DNA of 64,000 bases from Candidatus Tectimicrobiota bacterium (lineage in GTDB: Bacteria; JACPUC01). Below the pieces are notes generated by a model. That model had not been told where the DNA came from. It ran no database searches and worked only from the letters and a program-made list of their open reading frames with translations. This document shows positions 8,326 to 19,664 of the stretch, piece after piece. A program made the translations under genes and the position numbers. The stretch spans positions 35,923-99,922 of the forward strand of contig JACPUC010000015.1 in NCBI GenBank assembly GCA_016192455.1, written 5' to 3'. Each line of letters opens with the position of its first letter. The first letter of the stretch is position 1.

Positions 8326-10248
8326 ATGAGCCAGCCAGGGCAGGAGCGGGAACACCAGGATCGCCAGGTGCGGCGGCGCATGCTGGCGTTCGTGGTCGTC
8401 TTTGGCGCGGCGCTCCTGGCCGTCCTGCTTCGGCTGGTGGACCTCCAGCTCCTGCGCCACGACGTGTTGAGCGGCAAGGCCGAACGCCAACACCTGCAGG
8501 CGTTGCGGCTGAAGCCGAACCGGGGCCGCATCCTCGACCGCCAGGGGCGCGCGCTGGCGCTCAGCATCCCGGCGGCCTCGGTGTATGCCCATACCGCCGT
8601 GCTCGGTGACGGGTCCGAGGTGGCCGCCCTGCTGGGAAAAGCCCTCGACCTTGCCCCGGCGGCGGTCAGCGAGAAGCTGCGGGTGGAGCGCTCCTTCGTC
8701 TGGATCAAGCGTCAAGTCACCCCAGAGGAGGCGGCCCGGGTGCGAGCCCTCAATCTCCCCGGCATCGGCATGCTGGAGGAGAGTCGGCGGTTCTACCCGA
8801 AACGCAGCCTGGCCGGGCAGGTGCTGGGATTCGTGGGGATCGACGGCCGCGGCCTGGAAGGCATCGAGTTGCGCTTTGATGAGTACCTGCGGGGGCGCGA
8901 GCGGACCATCACCGTCAGCCGCGACGCCACCGGCCGGAAACTCCGCCTGCGCGACGAGGACGCCGCCGACGAGGGGCCGGGGCGCGGCTCCGACGTGGTG
9001 GTGACGCTCGACGAGGCCATCCAGACGTTCGCGGAGGAAGCGCTCCACGAGCAGGTTGAACGGACGAAAGCGCGCGGCGGCACGGTCATCGTCCTCGATC
9101 CCGGGAGCGGCGCGCTGCTGGCCATGGCCCAGGAGCCGCCCTTCAATCCCAACACCTACAAGGAGGCCCAGGCGAGCGACTGGCGCAACCGTGCCATCAC
9201 CGACAGTTACGAGCCCGGTTCTACCTTCAAGGTGATCGGCGCCAGCACGGCGCTCCACCTCGGCCGGGTCCGCTTGACGGAGCTCTTCTTCGGAGAGCAG
9301 GGGAGCTACGCCGTCGGCGGCATCGTCATCCACGACCAGACGCCGTCGAGCTGGCTCACCTTCCCGCAGGTGATCCAGAAGTCGAGCAACATCGGCACCG
9401 TGAAGATCACCCAGCGCCTCACCCCCCGCCAGCTCTACGAGGCGATGCGGCGCTTCGGTTTCGGCGCACCCACCGGGGTGGACCTGCCCGGCGAGGTGGG
9501 GGGATTGCTCCACCCGCTTGCGGGGTGGTCCTCCTCGTCGATCGGCGCCCTGGCGATCGGCCAAGAGATCGGCGTGACGCCGCTGCAGCTCGCGGTCGCC
9601 TACGCGGCCATCGCCAATGGCGGTGAGGTGGTCCAGCCCCACGTGCTGTACGAGGTGCGCAACGGCAACGACGTGGTCGTGGCCACGCCGCGGAGGGCGG
9701 CGCGGCGGGTCCTTTCCCCCGAGGCGAGTGCGCAGATGCGGCAGGTGCTCGAAGGAGCGGTGACGGAGGGAACCGGGACCGCGGCGGCGGTGCCGGGGTA
9801 CCGCATCGCCGGCAAGACCGGCACGGCGCAGAAGGCCGATCCGGCGCTGGGGACCTACGCCCCCGGCAAGTATGTCGCCTCCTTCGTCGGCTTCGCCCCG
9901 GCGGAGTCGCCGCGCATCGTCGTCCTGGCGCTCCTTGACGAACCGCGCGGCACGCACTACGGCGGCAAGATCGCGGCCCCCGTCTTTCGCCGCCTCGTCG
10001 AAGCCACGCTCTACTACCTCCGCGTTCCGTCCAGCCTGTCGCGGCGGGCGACCGTGCCGGAGCCCGTCGCGCGGCGAGAGCGGCGGGACGGCCGTGGGAG
10101 CGGCCTTGCTGGACCGGCGAGGAGATCCACGAGCGCAGCGCGACAGCTCGTCTCGAGCACCCTCGGTTCCCTCTTTGGCGAAGCCTTCGGTGAAGCGGCC
10201 GCGAAGGCGGCGGATGGGGCTTCATCGACCGCGCCCGCGGGCAGGTGA
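8326..10248 (+). CDS. ftsI: Peptidoglycan D,D-transpeptidase FtsI (PBP3/PBP2B type)
   Basis: About 640 residues, starting at ATG 8326 with GAGGTG 7 bases upstream; a GTG at 8317 is an alternative. It has a cytoplasmic N-terminus, one membrane anchor (MLAFVVVFGAALLAVLLRLVD), and a PBP dimer domain beginning LKPNRGRILDRQGRALA. The transpeptidase domain carries the active-site STFK in EPGSTFKVIGAS, SSN in QKSSNIGTVKIT, and KTG in IAGKTGTAQKA. It cross-links septal peptidoglycan in partnership with FtsW, encoded downstream. There are no PASTA repeats; the C-terminus is an Arg/Ala-rich tail. Confidence 0.95.
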   Translation: MSQPGQEREHQDRQVRRRMLAFVVVFGAALLAVLLRLVDLQLLRHDVLSGKAERQHLQALRLKPNRGRILDRQGRALALSIPAASVYAHTAVLGDGSEVAALLGKALDLAPAAVSEKLRVERSFVWIKRQVTPEEAARVRALNLPGIGMLEESRRFYPKRSLAGQVLGFVGIDGRGLEGIELRFDEYLRGRERTITVSRDATGRKLRLRDEDAADEGPGRGSDVVVTLDEAIQTFAEEALHEQVERTKARGGTVIVLDPGSGALLAMAQEPPFNPNTYKEAQASDWRNRAITDSYEPGSTFKVIGASTALHLGRVRLTELFFGEQGSYAVGGIVIHDQTPSSWLTFPQVIQKSSNIGTVKITQRLTPRQLYEAMRRFGFGAPTGVDLPGEVGGLLHPLAGWSSSSIGALAIGQEIGVTPLQLAVAYAAIANGGEVVQPHVLYEVRNGNDVVVATPRRAARRVLSPEASAQMRQVLEGAVTEGTGTAAAVPGYRIAGKTGTAQKADPALGTYAPGKYVASFVGFAPAESPRIVVLALLDEPRGTHYGGKIAAPVFRRLVEATLYYLRVPSSLSRRATVPEPVARRERRDGRGSGLAGPARRSTSAARQLVSSTLGSLFGEAFGEAAAKAADGASSTAPAGR

Positions 10249-10260
10249 AAGGAAGCGCAC

Positions 10261-11769
10261 GTGCGGCTCGACACGCTCTTGCAGCACCTCGTGACCACGG
10301 ATGTGCAGGGTGACGTGGAGTGCGAGGTCACGAGTGTCACGGAGGACTCGCGGCAGGTGCGGGCGGGGAGTCTCTTCGTGGCGGTGACGGGCTTCCAAGC
10401 TGATGGCCTGCGCTTCATTCCCGATGCCCTCGAGCGCGGGGCTAAGGTGATTGTCATCGAGGCGACCGCCGAGCTCCCCAGCAACCTCCTGGCGCCGCAC
10501 GCCACCGTCGTCCGCGTCCCCAACGCCCGCGCCGCCCTGGCGGCCGCCGCGGCCGCCTTCTACGGCCATCCGTCGCGGGACCTCTTCCTCGTCGGCATTA
10601 CCGGCACGAATGGCAAGACCACCACTTCCTACCTGGTGCGAGCGTTGTTCACGGAGCATGGCCACCGCTGCGGCGTGATCGGCACCATCGGCTACCTGCT
10701 GGACCAAGAGTCCCTGCCCGCCACGCACACCACGCCGGGCGCCGTGCCTCTGCAGGGCTACCTGCGCCGGATGTGCGAGAAGGGCTGCACCTGCTGCATC
10801 GTCGAGGTCTCCTCGCATGCGCTCAGCCTCGCCCGCGCCGACGCCTGCGCCTTCGACCTCGCCATCTTCACCAATCTCACCCAGGACCACTTCGACTTCC
10901 ACGGCACCTTCGACAACTACTTCGCGGCGAAGCGCCGGCTCTTCGTGGACTTGTGTCCGGCGCGCGCCATCATCAACGTCGACGATCCCTGGGGCCGTCT
11001 CCTGCTGCGCGAGACGACGGCCCCGGTGGTGACCTACGGCATGCGGGAGCCGGCGGACGTGGAGGCGCACGAGGTGAACCTGTCGATGGGCGGCGTGAGC
11101 TTCCGGGCCGTCCTGCCCAACGGCAGCTTCCCGGTGCGCTCGCCGCTGCTCGGCGAGCACAATGTCGCCAACCTCCTCGCGGCCATCGCCGCGGGCTACT
11201 CGCAAGGCTTCCGCGCCGACCGCATGCAGCGCGCCCTGCGGCAGGTGGCGGGGGTGCCGGGCCGGTTCGAGGTGGTGCCGAGCAGCGAGGATTTCCTCGT
11301 CGTCGTCGATTACGCCCACACGGACGACGCGCTGCGCAACGTCCTGCATGCCGCGCGGAAGCTGACGCGCCAGCGCCTCATCACGGTGTTCGGGTGCGGC
11401 GGCGACCGCGACCGCACGAAGCGCCCGCGCATGGGCAGGGTGGCGGTCCGCCTCAGCGACCTGGTGGTCATCACCTCCGACAACCCGCGCAGCGAAGATC
11501 CCCACACGATCATCGAGGAGATTCTGGTCGGCGCGGCGGCGGTCGCCAACAAGGAGACGGCGTACCGTGTCGAGCCCGACCGGCGGCGGGCGATCGCCCT
11601 TGCCATCGAGGAGGCGCGACCCGGCGACATCGTCCTGATCGCCGGCAAGGGGCACGAGACCTACCAAGTGCTGAAGGACCGCACCATTCACTTTGACGAC
11701 CGCGAGGTGGCGCGGGAGATGCTGGCCGGCAGGGCCCGGGGCGTGGCCGCGCGGCCGCTGGTCTTGTAA
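10261..11769 (+). CDS. murE: UDP-MurNAc-L-Ala-D-Glu:meso-2,6-diaminopimelate ligase MurE
   Basis: 502 residues from GTG 10261. A three-domain Mur ligase: an N-terminal domain with SVTEDSRQVRAGSLFVAV, the ATP-binding [28 protein letters not shown] and FTNLTQDHFDFHGT, and a C-terminal domain with VDYAHTDDALRNVL and FGCGGDRDRTKRPRMG. The SDNPRSEDP motif is the DNPR signature of enzymes that add meso-diaminopimelate rather than lysine, so the organism is expected to have DAP-type peptidoglycan. It acts in the cytoplasm on UDP-MurNAc-dipeptide. Confidence 0.95.
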   Translation: MRLDTLLQHLVTTDVQGDVECEVTSVTEDSRQVRAGSLFVAVTGFQADGLRFIPDALERGAKVIVIEATAELPSNLLAPHATVVRVPNARAALAAAAAAFYGHPSRDLFLVGITGTNGKTTTSYLVRALFTEHGHRCGVIGTIGYLLDQESLPATHTTPGAVPLQGYLRRMCEKGCTCCIVEVSSHALSLARADACAFDLAIFTNLTQDHFDFHGTFDNYFAAKRRLFVDLCPARAIINVDDPWGRLLLRETTAPVVTYGMREPADVEAHEVNLSMGGVSFRAVLPNGSFPVRSPLLGEHNVANLLAAIAAGYSQGFRADRMQRALRQVAGVPGRFEVVPSSEDFLVVVDYAHTDDALRNVLHAARKLTRQRLITVFGCGGDRDRTKRPRMGRVAVRLSDLVVITSDNPRSEDPHTIIEEILVGAAAVANKETAYRVEPDRRRAIALAIEEARPGDIVLIAGKGHETYQVLKDRTIHFDDREVAREMLAGRARGVAARPLVL

Positions 11770-11853
11770 GTTCTCGGCGGCCGCGGCGCGCTGGGCGCTG
11801 GAGCCGGCGCCAGGCGGCAGCGTTGACGACTCGCGGCGAAGGGACGACCCGAG

Positions 11854-13485
11854 GTGGCGACCGTGGCGAGCGGAATTCATGAGGAGCACGCCTTGGCCAG
11901 CGAGTTTGCCACGCCGGTTGCCGCCCGCGATGTGGCGGCGGCCGTGGGGGCGCGGTGCCTCCGCGCGCTGCCGCAGCCAGGAGCGGCCGCCGCGGCAGGA
12001 GCGGCCGCCTGGCAGCTCGTGCCGCAGCCGGATGAAGCAGCCCTTGCTCAGGACGCTTTCCGCGGCGTCGCCGCCGACACGCGTGCCCTGCAGCCCGGCT
12101 ACCTCTTCGCGGCGCTGCGGGGTGCGCGGCGCGACGGGCATGAGTTCCTGCTCCAGGCGCGGGAGGCCGGCGCGGCCGCGGCGCTCGTCGCCGAGAGCTG
12201 GGCGCGGCAGCTTGTGGCTCGCGGCGGCTCGCGCCGGTCCGACTCGCCGGCGGCGGCGCGGGGGTTGGCGCTGCTCGCCGTCCCTGATCCCCTGACCGCC
12301 CTGGGGAACCTCGCGGCCTGGCACCGCGCCCGCCATCCCGTGTGCCTCGTCGCCGTGACCGGCAGCAACGGCAAGACGACCGCCAAGGAGATCATCGCCG
12401 GCGTCCTGGGGCGGCGTCTCGAGACGCTGCGCACGGCAGGGAACTTCAACAATCTCCTGGGCGTTCCCTTGATGGCGCTGCGTCTCTCCCGTAGACACGC
12501 GGCGGCGGTCCTGGAACTGGCGATGAATCATGCGGGGGAGATGGGCCGCCTGGCCGACATCGTGCGGCCGGACGTGGCGGTGTTCACGAATGTGGGGCCG
12601 GCGCACCTCGGACACCTCGGCAGCCTCGCGGCCATCGCCGAAGCGAAGGCCGAACTGCTCGGCGGGCTGCGGGAGGGGGGCGTCGTCATCATGAACGCCG
12701 ATGACGAGCAGGTCTGCCGGGTAGTGGAGCGCTGGGCGGCGGGGAGCGCCGTCGCGCCCGCGAGCCGACGCGTCGTCGCCTACGGCGTCGCCAGGGGCGA
12801 GGTACGGGCGACCAGCATCGCGGAGCTGGGGCTTGGGGGGGTGCGGTTCACCCTGGAGCTTGCCGGGCGAACGGCTCCCGTGCACCTCCGCTGCCTGGGG
12901 CGACACACGGTGCACCACGCCCTCGCCGCGGCCGCCGTGGGTCGGGAGTTTGGGCTCGGACTGCCGGACATCGTCGCCGGGCTGGAGGCCTTCGAGGGGC
13001 TGCCGCAGCACCTCGAGCCGCTGCGTTTGGGAAACGGCGTGGTCCTCATCAATGACGCCTACAATGCGAACCCGGCCTCGATGACGGCGGCGCTGCGCTT
13101 CCTCGCCTCCTTGCCGCGCTCGGGCCGCGCCTGGCTGGTAGCGGGGGATATGCTCGAGCTCGGGGAGGCGGCGGAGGCGCTGCATGGCGAAATCGGCGCG
13201 CGCTGCGCCGAGGCGGCGCTGGAGTGTCTCATTGCCGTGGGGGACTTCGCGGCCGCGGTGGTGGCGGGTGCGCGGCGCGGCGGCATGCCAGCAAGCGCCT
13301 GCCATGCGGCCGCCACGCTGGACGAGGCGGCGACGGAGCTTGAAACGCGCCTCCAGGCTGGGGATGTCGTCCTCTGCAAGGCGTCCCGCGGCATGCGCCT
13401 GGAGCTCCTGTGCGAGCGCCTGGTGGAGTGGGCCGGCGGGCACGCTGCGCAGGTCTGCGAGCGGCGACCGGGGAGGAAGGCCTGA
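11854..13485 (+). CDS. murF: UDP-MurNAc-tripeptide:D-Ala-D-Ala ligase MurF
   Basis: 543 residues, longer than the usual ~450 because of Ala-rich insertions in the first ~120 residues. Core motifs are intact: [20 protein letters not shown], the ATP-binding [65 protein letters not shown] and [16 protein letters not shown]. It adds D-Ala-D-Ala to complete the UDP-MurNAc-pentapeptide. GTG 11854 is given as the start; GTG 11863 has the better-placed GAGG site and is equally possible. It overlaps mraY by one base. Confidence 0.93.
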   Translation: MATVASGIHEEHALASEFATPVAARDVAAAVGARCLRALPQPGAAAAAGAAAWQLVPQPDEAALAQDAFRGVAADTRALQPGYLFAALRGARRDGHEFLLQAREAGAAAALVAESWARQLVARGGSRRSDSPAAARGLALLAVPDPLTALGNLAAWHRARHPVCLVAVTGSNGKTTAKEIIAGVLGRRLETLRTAGNFNNLLGVPLMALRLSRRHAAAVLELAMNHAGEMGRLADIVRPDVAVFTNVGPAHLGHLGSLAAIAEAKAELLGGLREGGVVIMNADDEQVCRVVERWAAGSAVAPASRRVVAYGVARGEVRATSIAELGLGGVRFTLELAGRTAPVHLRCLGRHTVHHALAAAAVGREFGLGLPDIVAGLEAFEGLPQHLEPLRLGNGVVLINDAYNANPASMTAALRFLASLPRSGRAWLVAGDMLELGEAAEALHGEIGARCAEAALECLIAVGDFAAAVVAGARRGGMPASACHAAATLDEAATELETRLQAGDVVLCKASRGMRLELLCERLVEWAGGHAAQVCERRPGRKA

Positions 13486-14564
13486 TGCTTTACGAACTCC
13501 TCGTACCGCTCAAGGCGTACATCGGCGCCTTCAACGTTTTCCGCTACATCACCTTTCGCACCTCGTACGCGATCATCACCGGCCTGCTCCTGAGCTTCCT
13601 GCTGGGACCCGTGCTCATCCGTCTCTTGAAGCGCTACCAGATCGGCGAGAGCATCCGCGGCGACGGGCCGCAGAACCACTTGAGCAAAGCGGGGACGCCG
13701 ACGATGGGGGGGCTGCTGATCATCGTCGCCATTGCGGTGCCCACCTTGCTCTGGGCGAACCTCCGCAACCCCTACATCTGGATCGGCCTCCTCAGCCTCT
13801 TCGGCTATGGGGCGATAGGGTTCTGGGATGACTACCTGAAGCTCCGCCGCAAGAAGGGGTTGTCTGCCAAGCCGAAGCTTTTGGCGCAGCTCCTCTTGGC
13901 GCTCCTCATCACGCTCCTCCTCGCCTGGATGGGCCGGGGCTGGTCCGAGGCAACCGTCTTGAGCCTGCCGTTCTTCAAGACCATCATGCCGACCTTGGGC
14001 TGGCTCTACCTCCCAGTCGCGCTGCTCGTCATCGTGGGGACCTCAAACGCGGTGAACCTCACCGACGGCCTGGACGGCCTGGCGATCGGCCCTCTCATCA
14101 TCGCCTTCGCCACCTATATGGTCCTCGCCTACCTCGCGGGCCATGCCCGCTTCGCCGCCTACCTCGACCTCATCCACGTGCGCAACGCCGGGGAGCTGGC
14201 GGTCTTCTGCGGCGCCATCGTGGGCGGGGGCCTGGGCTTCCTCTGGTTCAACAGTTACCCAGCGCAGCTCTTCATGGGGAACGTCGGCTCCCTCGCCTTG
14301 GGCGGCACCCTGGGGAGCGTGGCCGTGCTCACGAAGCACGAGGTCCTCCTCGTCCTCGTGGGGGGCCTCTTCGTCATGGAGGCGGGCTCGGTGATCCTGC
14401 AGGTGGCCTCCTACAAGACGCGCCGCAAGCGCATCTTCAAGATGGCTCCCCTGCACCACCACTTCGAGGTGGCGGGCTGGCAGGAGCCGAAGGTCATCGT
14501 GCGGTTCTGGATCGTCTCGATCATTCTGGCGCTGCTCAGCTTGAGCACCCTGAAGCTGCGATGA
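13485..14564 (+). CDS. mraY: Phospho-MurNAc-pentapeptide translocase MraY
   Basis: 359 residues with about ten membrane segments, starting at an ATG that overlaps the murF stop (TGATG) behind GGGAGG. Diagnostic motifs are [35 protein letters not shown] (DDxxK-like catalytic loop), [35 protein letters not shown], and the cytoplasmic histidine loop [13 protein letters not shown]. It transfers phospho-MurNAc-pentapeptide to undecaprenyl phosphate to make lipid I at the inner membrane. Confidence 0.97.
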   Translation: MLYELLVPLKAYIGAFNVFRYITFRTSYAIITGLLLSFLLGPVLIRLLKRYQIGESIRGDGPQNHLSKAGTPTMGGLLIIVAIAVPTLLWANLRNPYIWIGLLSLFGYGAIGFWDDYLKLRRKKGLSAKPKLLAQLLLALLITLLLAWMGRGWSEATVLSLPFFKTIMPTLGWLYLPVALLVIVGTSNAVNLTDGLDGLAIGPLIIAFATYMVLAYLAGHARFAAYLDLIHVRNAGELAVFCGAIVGGGLGFLWFNSYPAQLFMGNVGSLALGGTLGSVAVLTKHEVLLVLVGGLFVMEAGSVILQVASYKTRRKRIFKMAPLHHHFEVAGWQEPKVIVRFWIVSIILALLSLSTLKLR

Positions 14565-15958
14565 GGGTGAGGATGGACGGAGATCTCCAGGGCAAGCGAG
14601 TGACGGTCGTCGGCTGCGGGCGCTCCGGCGTGGCTGCGGCCCACCTGCTCGTTGCCCGCGGCGCGCAGGTGACGGTGACCGATGAGCAGCCGGCGGCGGC
14701 CCTGCGCGCGCCGGAGGTCCGCTTGCCCGCGGCGGTCCGGCGGCGCTTCGGCGGCTTCCGGCAGGAGGATTTCCTCACGGCGCAGCAGCTCATCGTCAGC
14801 CCGGGGGTGGCGTACGATCATCCCCTCCTTGCGCGGGCGCGCGCCGCCGGCGTCAGGACCAGGAGCGAACTCGAGCTCGCCTTCACGCAGATGCCGCCGC
14901 CTGGGCAACGCCGCCTGGTCGCCATCACCGGCACCAACGGCAAGACCACCGTGACGAGCTGGATCGGCACGCTCCTGGAAGCGGCTGGGATGGAGACGCG
15001 GGTCTGCGGCAACATCGGTCACGCCTTCAGCGCGGCCGTGTTGGAGCCGCCGGCGGAGCGCTACGTGGTCGAGGTGAGCAGCTTCCAGCTTGAGGGCATC
15101 GAGCGCTTCCGGCCCGCGATCGGCGTCCTCCTCAACATCACCCCCGACCACCTCGACCGGCACGGCAGCCTGGAGCGCTATCGGGACCTGAAACTGCGCC
15201 TGGCCGAGCAGCAACAGCCTGATGATGCGCTCATCGTCAACCTCGATGACCCGCAGCTCGCCGGAGCCGAGCCGCCGGGTCAGGCGCGGCGCTACGCCAC
15301 CAGTCGCCGCGCGCCGGTCGAGCAGGGCGCCTTTGTGCGCCACGGTCTCATCGTCCTGCGCCTGCGGGGCGAGGAGCGCGTGCTCGGCCCGCGCAGCCTC
15401 CTGAGGCTGACCGCGGTGCACGACGAGGAGAACCTCCTGGCGGCCCTCCTGGCGGCGGCTCTGGCGGGAGCGCCGCTGGACGCCCTCGCCGCCGCCGTGC
15501 CGAACCTGACGCGGCGGCCGCACCGGCTCGAGCTGCTGGGAGAGATCGAAGGGGCGCCCGTCTTCAACGACTCGAAGGCGACGAACATCGGCGCCGTGCA
15601 GAAGGCGCTCGAGAACTTCGCCCCGGGGGTCATTCTCCTCCTCGGCGGGCAGAACAAGGGACTCGACTTCTCGCCGCTCGCGGACGCGGTAGCCGAGAAG
15701 GTGGCGCTGCTGGTCCTCTTCGGCGGGGCGCGCCGCGTCCTCGCCACGGCGCTGCGCGGCACGACGGCGATGGTGGAGGCAGCCACCTTGGCCGAGGCGG
15801 TCGAGGTGAGCCTGGCCCATGCCGCGCCGGGACGGGTCATCCTCCTGTCGCCGGGGTGCACGAGTTTCGACGAGTTTGCGAACTACGAGGAGCGTGGCGA
15901 ACGCTTCAAGACGCTGGTGCGCGAGGCCATGGCACGCACTCCAGAGGCATCATCGTGA
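14561..15958 (+). CDS. murD: UDP-MurNAc-L-alanine:D-glutamate ligase MurD
   Basis: 465 residues, starting in an ATGA overlap with mraY. The N-terminal Rossmann fold shows [22 protein letters not shown] binding is at [37 protein letters not shown] and [18 protein letters not shown] carry the usual Mg/carbamate-Lys region, and the C-terminal domain has [30 protein letters not shown] and [13 protein letters not shown]. It adds D-glutamate to UDP-MurNAc-L-Ala in the cytoplasm. Confidence 0.95.
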   Translation: MRVRMDGDLQGKRVTVVGCGRSGVAAAHLLVARGAQVTVTDEQPAAALRAPEVRLPAAVRRRFGGFRQEDFLTAQQLIVSPGVAYDHPLLARARAAGVRTRSELELAFTQMPPPGQRRLVAITGTNGKTTVTSWIGTLLEAAGMETRVCGNIGHAFSAAVLEPPAERYVVEVSSFQLEGIERFRPAIGVLLNITPDHLDRHGSLERYRDLKLRLAEQQQPDDALIVNLDDPQLAGAEPPGQARRYATSRRAPVEQGAFVRHGLIVLRLRGEERVLGPRSLLRLTAVHDEENLLAALLAAALAGAPLDALAAAVPNLTRRPHRLELLGEIEGAPVFNDSKATNIGAVQKALENFAPGVILLLGGQNKGLDFSPLADAVAEKVALLVLFGGARRVLATALRGTTAMVEAATLAEAVEVSLAHAAPGRVILLSPGCTSFDEFANYEERGERFKTLVREAMARTPEASS

Positions 15959-17052
15959 ACCAGGTCACCCGCCAGCTCGATCCGGTGCTCCTGGCGGCGG
16001 CCGCCCTCCTGACCATCGGGGGCGTCATCATGGTGTTCAGCTCGAGCGCTTTGCTGGCCGAGCGGCGCTTCGGAGACCCGTACTTCTTCATGAAGCGGCA
16101 GCTCTTCTTCGTGGCGCTGGGGGTGGTCGGCATGCTCGTGCTGTCGCGGCTCGACACGCACCGCCTGGAGCGGCTGGCCTTGCCCCTCCTGGTGGTGAGC
16201 CTCCTTGTCTTGATCCTGGTGCTCATCCCCGGCATCGGGCATCGGGTGGGGGGCGCTCGTCGCTGGCTGTCGCTGGGGTGGTGGCGGGTGCAACCGGCGG
16301 AGCTTGCCAAGCTCGCCCTGGTGATCTACTTCGCCCGCAACCTCTGCCGGCACCAGGAGAAGCTGCAGGACCTCGTGAACGGCTTCCTGCCGAACGCCCT
16401 GGTGCTGGCGCTGGCGAGCGGCCTCATCGCGCTGCAGCCGGACGTCGGCAATGCGCTGCTCGTCTGCCTCCTCGCGGCGGTGCTGTTCGTTGCCGCCGGC
16501 ATGCGCCTGCGCCACCTGGGAGCGACGCTCCTCCTCGGCTTGCCGCTCCTGGCGGTGCTCGTGGCCTCGGCGGACTACCGACTGCGGCGCCTCCTGGCGT
16601 TCCTCGACCCCTGGGCCGACCCCACCGGCAGCGGCTTCCAGATCGTCCAGTCGTACCTGGCGCTGGGAAGCGGCGGCGTGTTCGGCCAGGGGTTGGGCGC
16701 CGGCCAGCAAAAGCTCTTCTTCCTGCCGGAGGCGCATACCGATTTCATCTTCGCCATCATCGGCGAGGAGCTCGGCTTTGTCGGCACGGCCGTGATCGTT
16801 CTCCTCTTCGGCGTGCTGCTGTGGCGCGGAGCGATGATCGCGCTGCGCTGCCAGGAACCGTTCCCGCGCTTCCTCGCCTTCGGCCTGACGACGCTGCTGT
16901 CGCTGCAGGCGCTCTCCAACATGGCGGTCGTCGTGGGGCTGCTGCCGACGAAGGGGCTTCCCCTGCCGTTCGTGAGCTTGGGTGGTTCCTCCCTCTTCAT
17001 GGCGCTGGCAGCCACCGGACTCTTGATGGGAGTGGCCCGGAGAGGACAATGA
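15955..17052 (+). CDS. ftsW: Septal peptidoglycan glycosyltransferase FtsW
   Basis: 365 residues from GTG 15955, which overlaps the murD stop (GTGA). It is a SEDS-family polytopic protein with about ten membrane segments. Characteristic sequences are VFSSSALLAERRFGDPYFFMKRQ (split as VFSSSALLAERRFGD and PYFFMKRQ), GARRWLSLGWWRVQPAELAK, LQPDVGNALLVCLL, the extracellular segment FLPEAHTDFIFAIIGEELGF, and GLLPTKGLPLPFVSLGGSS. It polymerises lipid II at the septum with FtsI. Frame and length support this start over longer upstream options inside murD. Confidence 0.95.
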   Translation: MNQVTRQLDPVLLAAAALLTIGGVIMVFSSSALLAERRFGDPYFFMKRQLFFVALGVVGMLVLSRLDTHRLERLALPLLVVSLLVLILVLIPGIGHRVGGARRWLSLGWWRVQPAELAKLALVIYFARNLCRHQEKLQDLVNGFLPNALVLALASGLIALQPDVGNALLVCLLAAVLFVAAGMRLRHLGATLLLGLPLLAVLVASADYRLRRLLAFLDPWADPTGSGFQIVQSYLALGSGGVFGQGLGAGQQKLFFLPEAHTDFIFAIIGEELGFVGTAVIVLLFGVLLWRGAMIALRCQEPFPRFLAFGLTTLLSLQALSNMAVVVGLLPTKGLPLPFVSLGGSSLFMALAATGLLMGVARRGQ

Positions 17053-18242
17053 ACCGTGCCGCGGCGGAGAATGTGACTCGCCAAGGCGTCGCGCCGGCAG
17101 CGCACCGGAGCGGCGGGGCCACGGGCGCGCGCCTGGTCATCACGGGCGGCGGCACGGGGGGGCACGTCTATCCCGCCCTGGCTCTGGCCGAGGAAGCGCG
17201 GCGGCGCGGCCTCGAGGTGCTCTACGTGGGGACGCGCAGGGGCCTCGAGGCGAAACTCGTCCCTGCCCTGGCGGCGGAGCTGGGGTTCCGTTTCCAGACG
17301 GTGGCGGCGGCAGGGTTCATGGGGAGGCCGGTCTGGCGCCAACTCCTTGGCCTCGGCGAGCTTGCCTGGGGGGTGTTCCAGGCGCTTTGGGTGCTGCGAC
17401 GGGAGCGCGCCAGCCTCGTCATCGGCATGGGGGGCTACGTCGCGGCGCCCGTCCTCCTGGCAGCCTGGCTGAGTAAGATTCCAAGCCTCCTCTGCGAGCA
17501 GAACGTGCGGCCGGGGATGGCGAACGCCCTCCTGGGGAGGGTGGCGCGCGCCTGGGCCGTGGCCTTCCCGGAGACCGCCGCCCGGCTTCCCGGTCGGCGC
17601 GCGGTGGTCACCGGCAACCCGGTGCGCCGCAGCATCTGCGAGGCCGGTCTGGCGCGCCGCCGGCGCGGCAGCCCGCCGCGGCCCCCGGCCCTCCTCGTCT
17701 TCGGCGGCAGCCAGGGGGCGCGCAGCATCAACCGGGCGATGGTCGAGGCTCTGCCGCTGCTGCGGGCGCGCGCCGATGGCGTGCGCATCACGCACCAGAC
17801 CGGACCGCGCGACCAGGACTGGGTGGCCGAGGCCTATGGCCGGGCGGGTGTTGCGGCGCAGGTGGTGACGTACATCGACGACATGGCGTCGGCCTGCCTG
17901 GCGTCCTCCCTCGTCGTCTGCCGCGCCGGCGCGACGAGCGTGGCGGAGCTCACGGTCATGGGCCTGCCGGCTATCCTCGTGCCCTACCCCCATGCGGCCC
18001 ACGGGCACCAGGAGGAGAACGCCCGCGGCCTCGTGGCCCACGGTGCGGCGCTCATGATCCGCGATGCCGAGCTGAGCGGGGCCCGGCTCGCCGCCGCCAT
18101 CGACGAACTTCTCGACGACCCGCCGCGGCGCTGCCGGATGAGCGCCTGCAGCCGCGCCCTGGGGAAGCCGGACGCGGCGGCGAGCATCCTCGAACTCTGC
18201 GCAGATCTCCTGGGTCTGCCTCCAGCTCCACGGGAGGGGTGA
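17049..18242 (+). CDS. murG: UDP-GlcNAc:lipid I N-acetylglucosaminyltransferase MurG
   Basis: 397 residues, starting in an ATGA overlap with ftsW. It is a GT-B glycosyltransferase of family GT28. The N-terminal glycine loop is [18 protein letters not shown]. The acceptor half includes [18 protein letters not shown] and [16 protein letters not shown]. The donor half has [64 protein letters not shown] and AHGHQEENA. It converts lipid I to lipid II at the inner face of the membrane. Confidence 0.95.
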   Translation: MNRAAAENVTRQGVAPAAHRSGGATGARLVITGGGTGGHVYPALALAEEARRRGLEVLYVGTRRGLEAKLVPALAAELGFRFQTVAAAGFMGRPVWRQLLGLGELAWGVFQALWVLRRERASLVIGMGGYVAAPVLLAAWLSKIPSLLCEQNVRPGMANALLGRVARAWAVAFPETAARLPGRRAVVTGNPVRRSICEAGLARRRRGSPPRPPALLVFGGSQGARSINRAMVEALPLLRARADGVRITHQTGPRDQDWVAEAYGRAGVAAQVVTYIDDMASACLASSLVVCRAGATSVAELTVMGLPAILVPYPHAAHGHQEENARGLVAHGAALMIRDAELSGARLAAAIDELLDDPPRRCRMSACSRALGKPDAAASILELCADLLGLPPAPREG

Positions 18243-19654
18243 TGTTCCACAAGGTGCGCAAGGTGCACTTCGTCGGCATCGGCGGCATCGGCATGAGCGG
18301 CATCGCCGAGGTGCTCCTGACGCTGGGGTTCCGCGTGAGCGGCTCCGACCTCCAGGAGAGCCCCAGCCTACGCCGCCTGGAGCGGCTCGGGGCCCGCTGC
18401 CGCGTCGGCCACCAGGCGGAGAACCTGGGCGACTGCGAAGTGGTCGTCTACTCCTCCGCGGTGCCCCTGGACAACCCCGAGCTTGCGGCGGCGCGCCAGC
18501 TCCACCTGCCGGTGATCCGCCGCGCCGAGATGCTGGCCGAGCTGATGCGCCTGAAGTACAGCGTGGCGGTGGCGGGAACGCACGGCAAGACCACCACGAC
18601 CTCGCTCATCAGCACCGTGCTGGCGCATGCCGGTCTCGACCCGACGGCGATTATCGGCGGCCGCCTGAACAGCCTGCAGACGAACTCGAAGCTGGGCGAG
18701 GGGGAGTACCTCGTGGCCGAGGCGGACGAGAGCGACGGCTCCTTCCTGAAGCTCTTCCCCACCTGCGCCGTGGTGACGAACATCGACGCCGATCACCTCG
18801 ACTACTACCGCGATCTCGAGCAGATCAAGCAGGCGTTCCTCGAGTTCATCAACAAGGTCCCCTTCTACGGCTTCGCCGTGCTCTGCTTCGATCACAAGGT
18901 GATCCAGAGCCTCCTTCCCCAGGTGGAGCGCCGCTGCATCACCTATGGCCTCAACCCGCAGGCCGACTACTCCGCCCACGACCTCCTCTTCAGCGGGGCG
19001 CGGAGCCGCTTCGTGGCCTATCGGGGCGCCGCGAAGCTCGGCGAGGTGGAAGTTGCCCTGCCGGGCGCCCACAACGTCTGCAATGCCCTCGCCACCCTGG
19101 CCGTGGCCCTCGAACTGGACGTGCCGTTCGCGGTGGTGCAGCAGGCCCTGCGGGACTTCGGCGGCATCCAGCGACGCTTCGAGATCAAAGGCGTGCGGCG
19201 CGACATCATGGTGGTGGACGACTACGGCCATCATCCCAGGGAGATCGAAGCCACGCTCACGGCGGCGAAGGGCGGCTGGGAGCAGAAGCGGCTCGTCGTC
19301 GCCTTCCAGCCGCACCGCTACAGCCGCACCCAGGCCCTCTTCGCGGAGTTCTGCACGGCGTTCTACCAGGCGGACGTGCTCCTCCTGACCGACATCTACT
19401 CCGCCGGCGAGGCGCCCATCGCCGGGGTGAGCGGCGCCCGCCTGGCGGAGGGGCTGCGTGAGCATGGTCACCGCAATGTGACGTACCTGGCGAGTCGCGA
19501 GGAGGTCCTGGCGACGTTACAAGAGATTGTCCGACCCGGCGACCTCGTCCTCACCCTCGGAGCCGGCAACATTTACAGCGTGGGGAATGAGCTCATCGCC
19601 TGGTTAGAGAATGACGAGGCGGCGGGGGCGGGGGAGCGCCCCCCCTGGCGCTGA
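18242..19654 (+). CDS. murC: UDP-N-acetylmuramate:L-alanine ligase MurC
   Basis: 470 residues. The murG stop and this start overlap as TGATG, with GGGAGG just upstream; GTG 18239 is an alternative one codon earlier. Motifs are [52 protein letters not shown] (ATP loop), [64 protein letters not shown] and [17 protein letters not shown]. It adds L-alanine to UDP-MurNAc and commits the precursor to peptide synthesis. Confidence 0.96.
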   Translation: MFHKVRKVHFVGIGGIGMSGIAEVLLTLGFRVSGSDLQESPSLRRLERLGARCRVGHQAENLGDCEVVVYSSAVPLDNPELAAARQLHLPVIRRAEMLAELMRLKYSVAVAGTHGKTTTTSLISTVLAHAGLDPTAIIGGRLNSLQTNSKLGEGEYLVAEADESDGSFLKLFPTCAVVTNIDADHLDYYRDLEQIKQAFLEFINKVPFYGFAVLCFDHKVIQSLLPQVERRCITYGLNPQADYSAHDLLFSGARSRFVAYRGAAKLGEVEVALPGAHNVCNALATLAVALELDVPFAVVQQALRDFGGIQRRFEIKGVRRDIMVVDDYGHHPREIEATLTAAKGGWEQKRLVVAFQPHRYSRTQALFAEFCTAFYQADVLLLTDIYSAGEAPIAGVSGARLAEGLREHGHRNVTYLASREEVLATLQEIVRPGDLVLTLGAGNIYSVGNELIAWLENDEAAGAGERPPWR

Positions 19655-19664
19655 GGAGAACTCC

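Noticed and set aside
10222..13443. A 1073-residue open frame on the minus strand opposite murE and murF.
   Set aside because: It is antisense to two intact Mur ligases, rich in His/Gln/Arg with no domain or ribosome-binding site. It is a by-product of high-GC codon bias.
15883..18041. Long minus-strand frames opposite ftsW and murG, and similar ones opposite ftsI, murC, ftsA, ftsZ and the first CocE-like gene.
   Set aside because: All are mirror frames of well-supported genes, with no independent signals.
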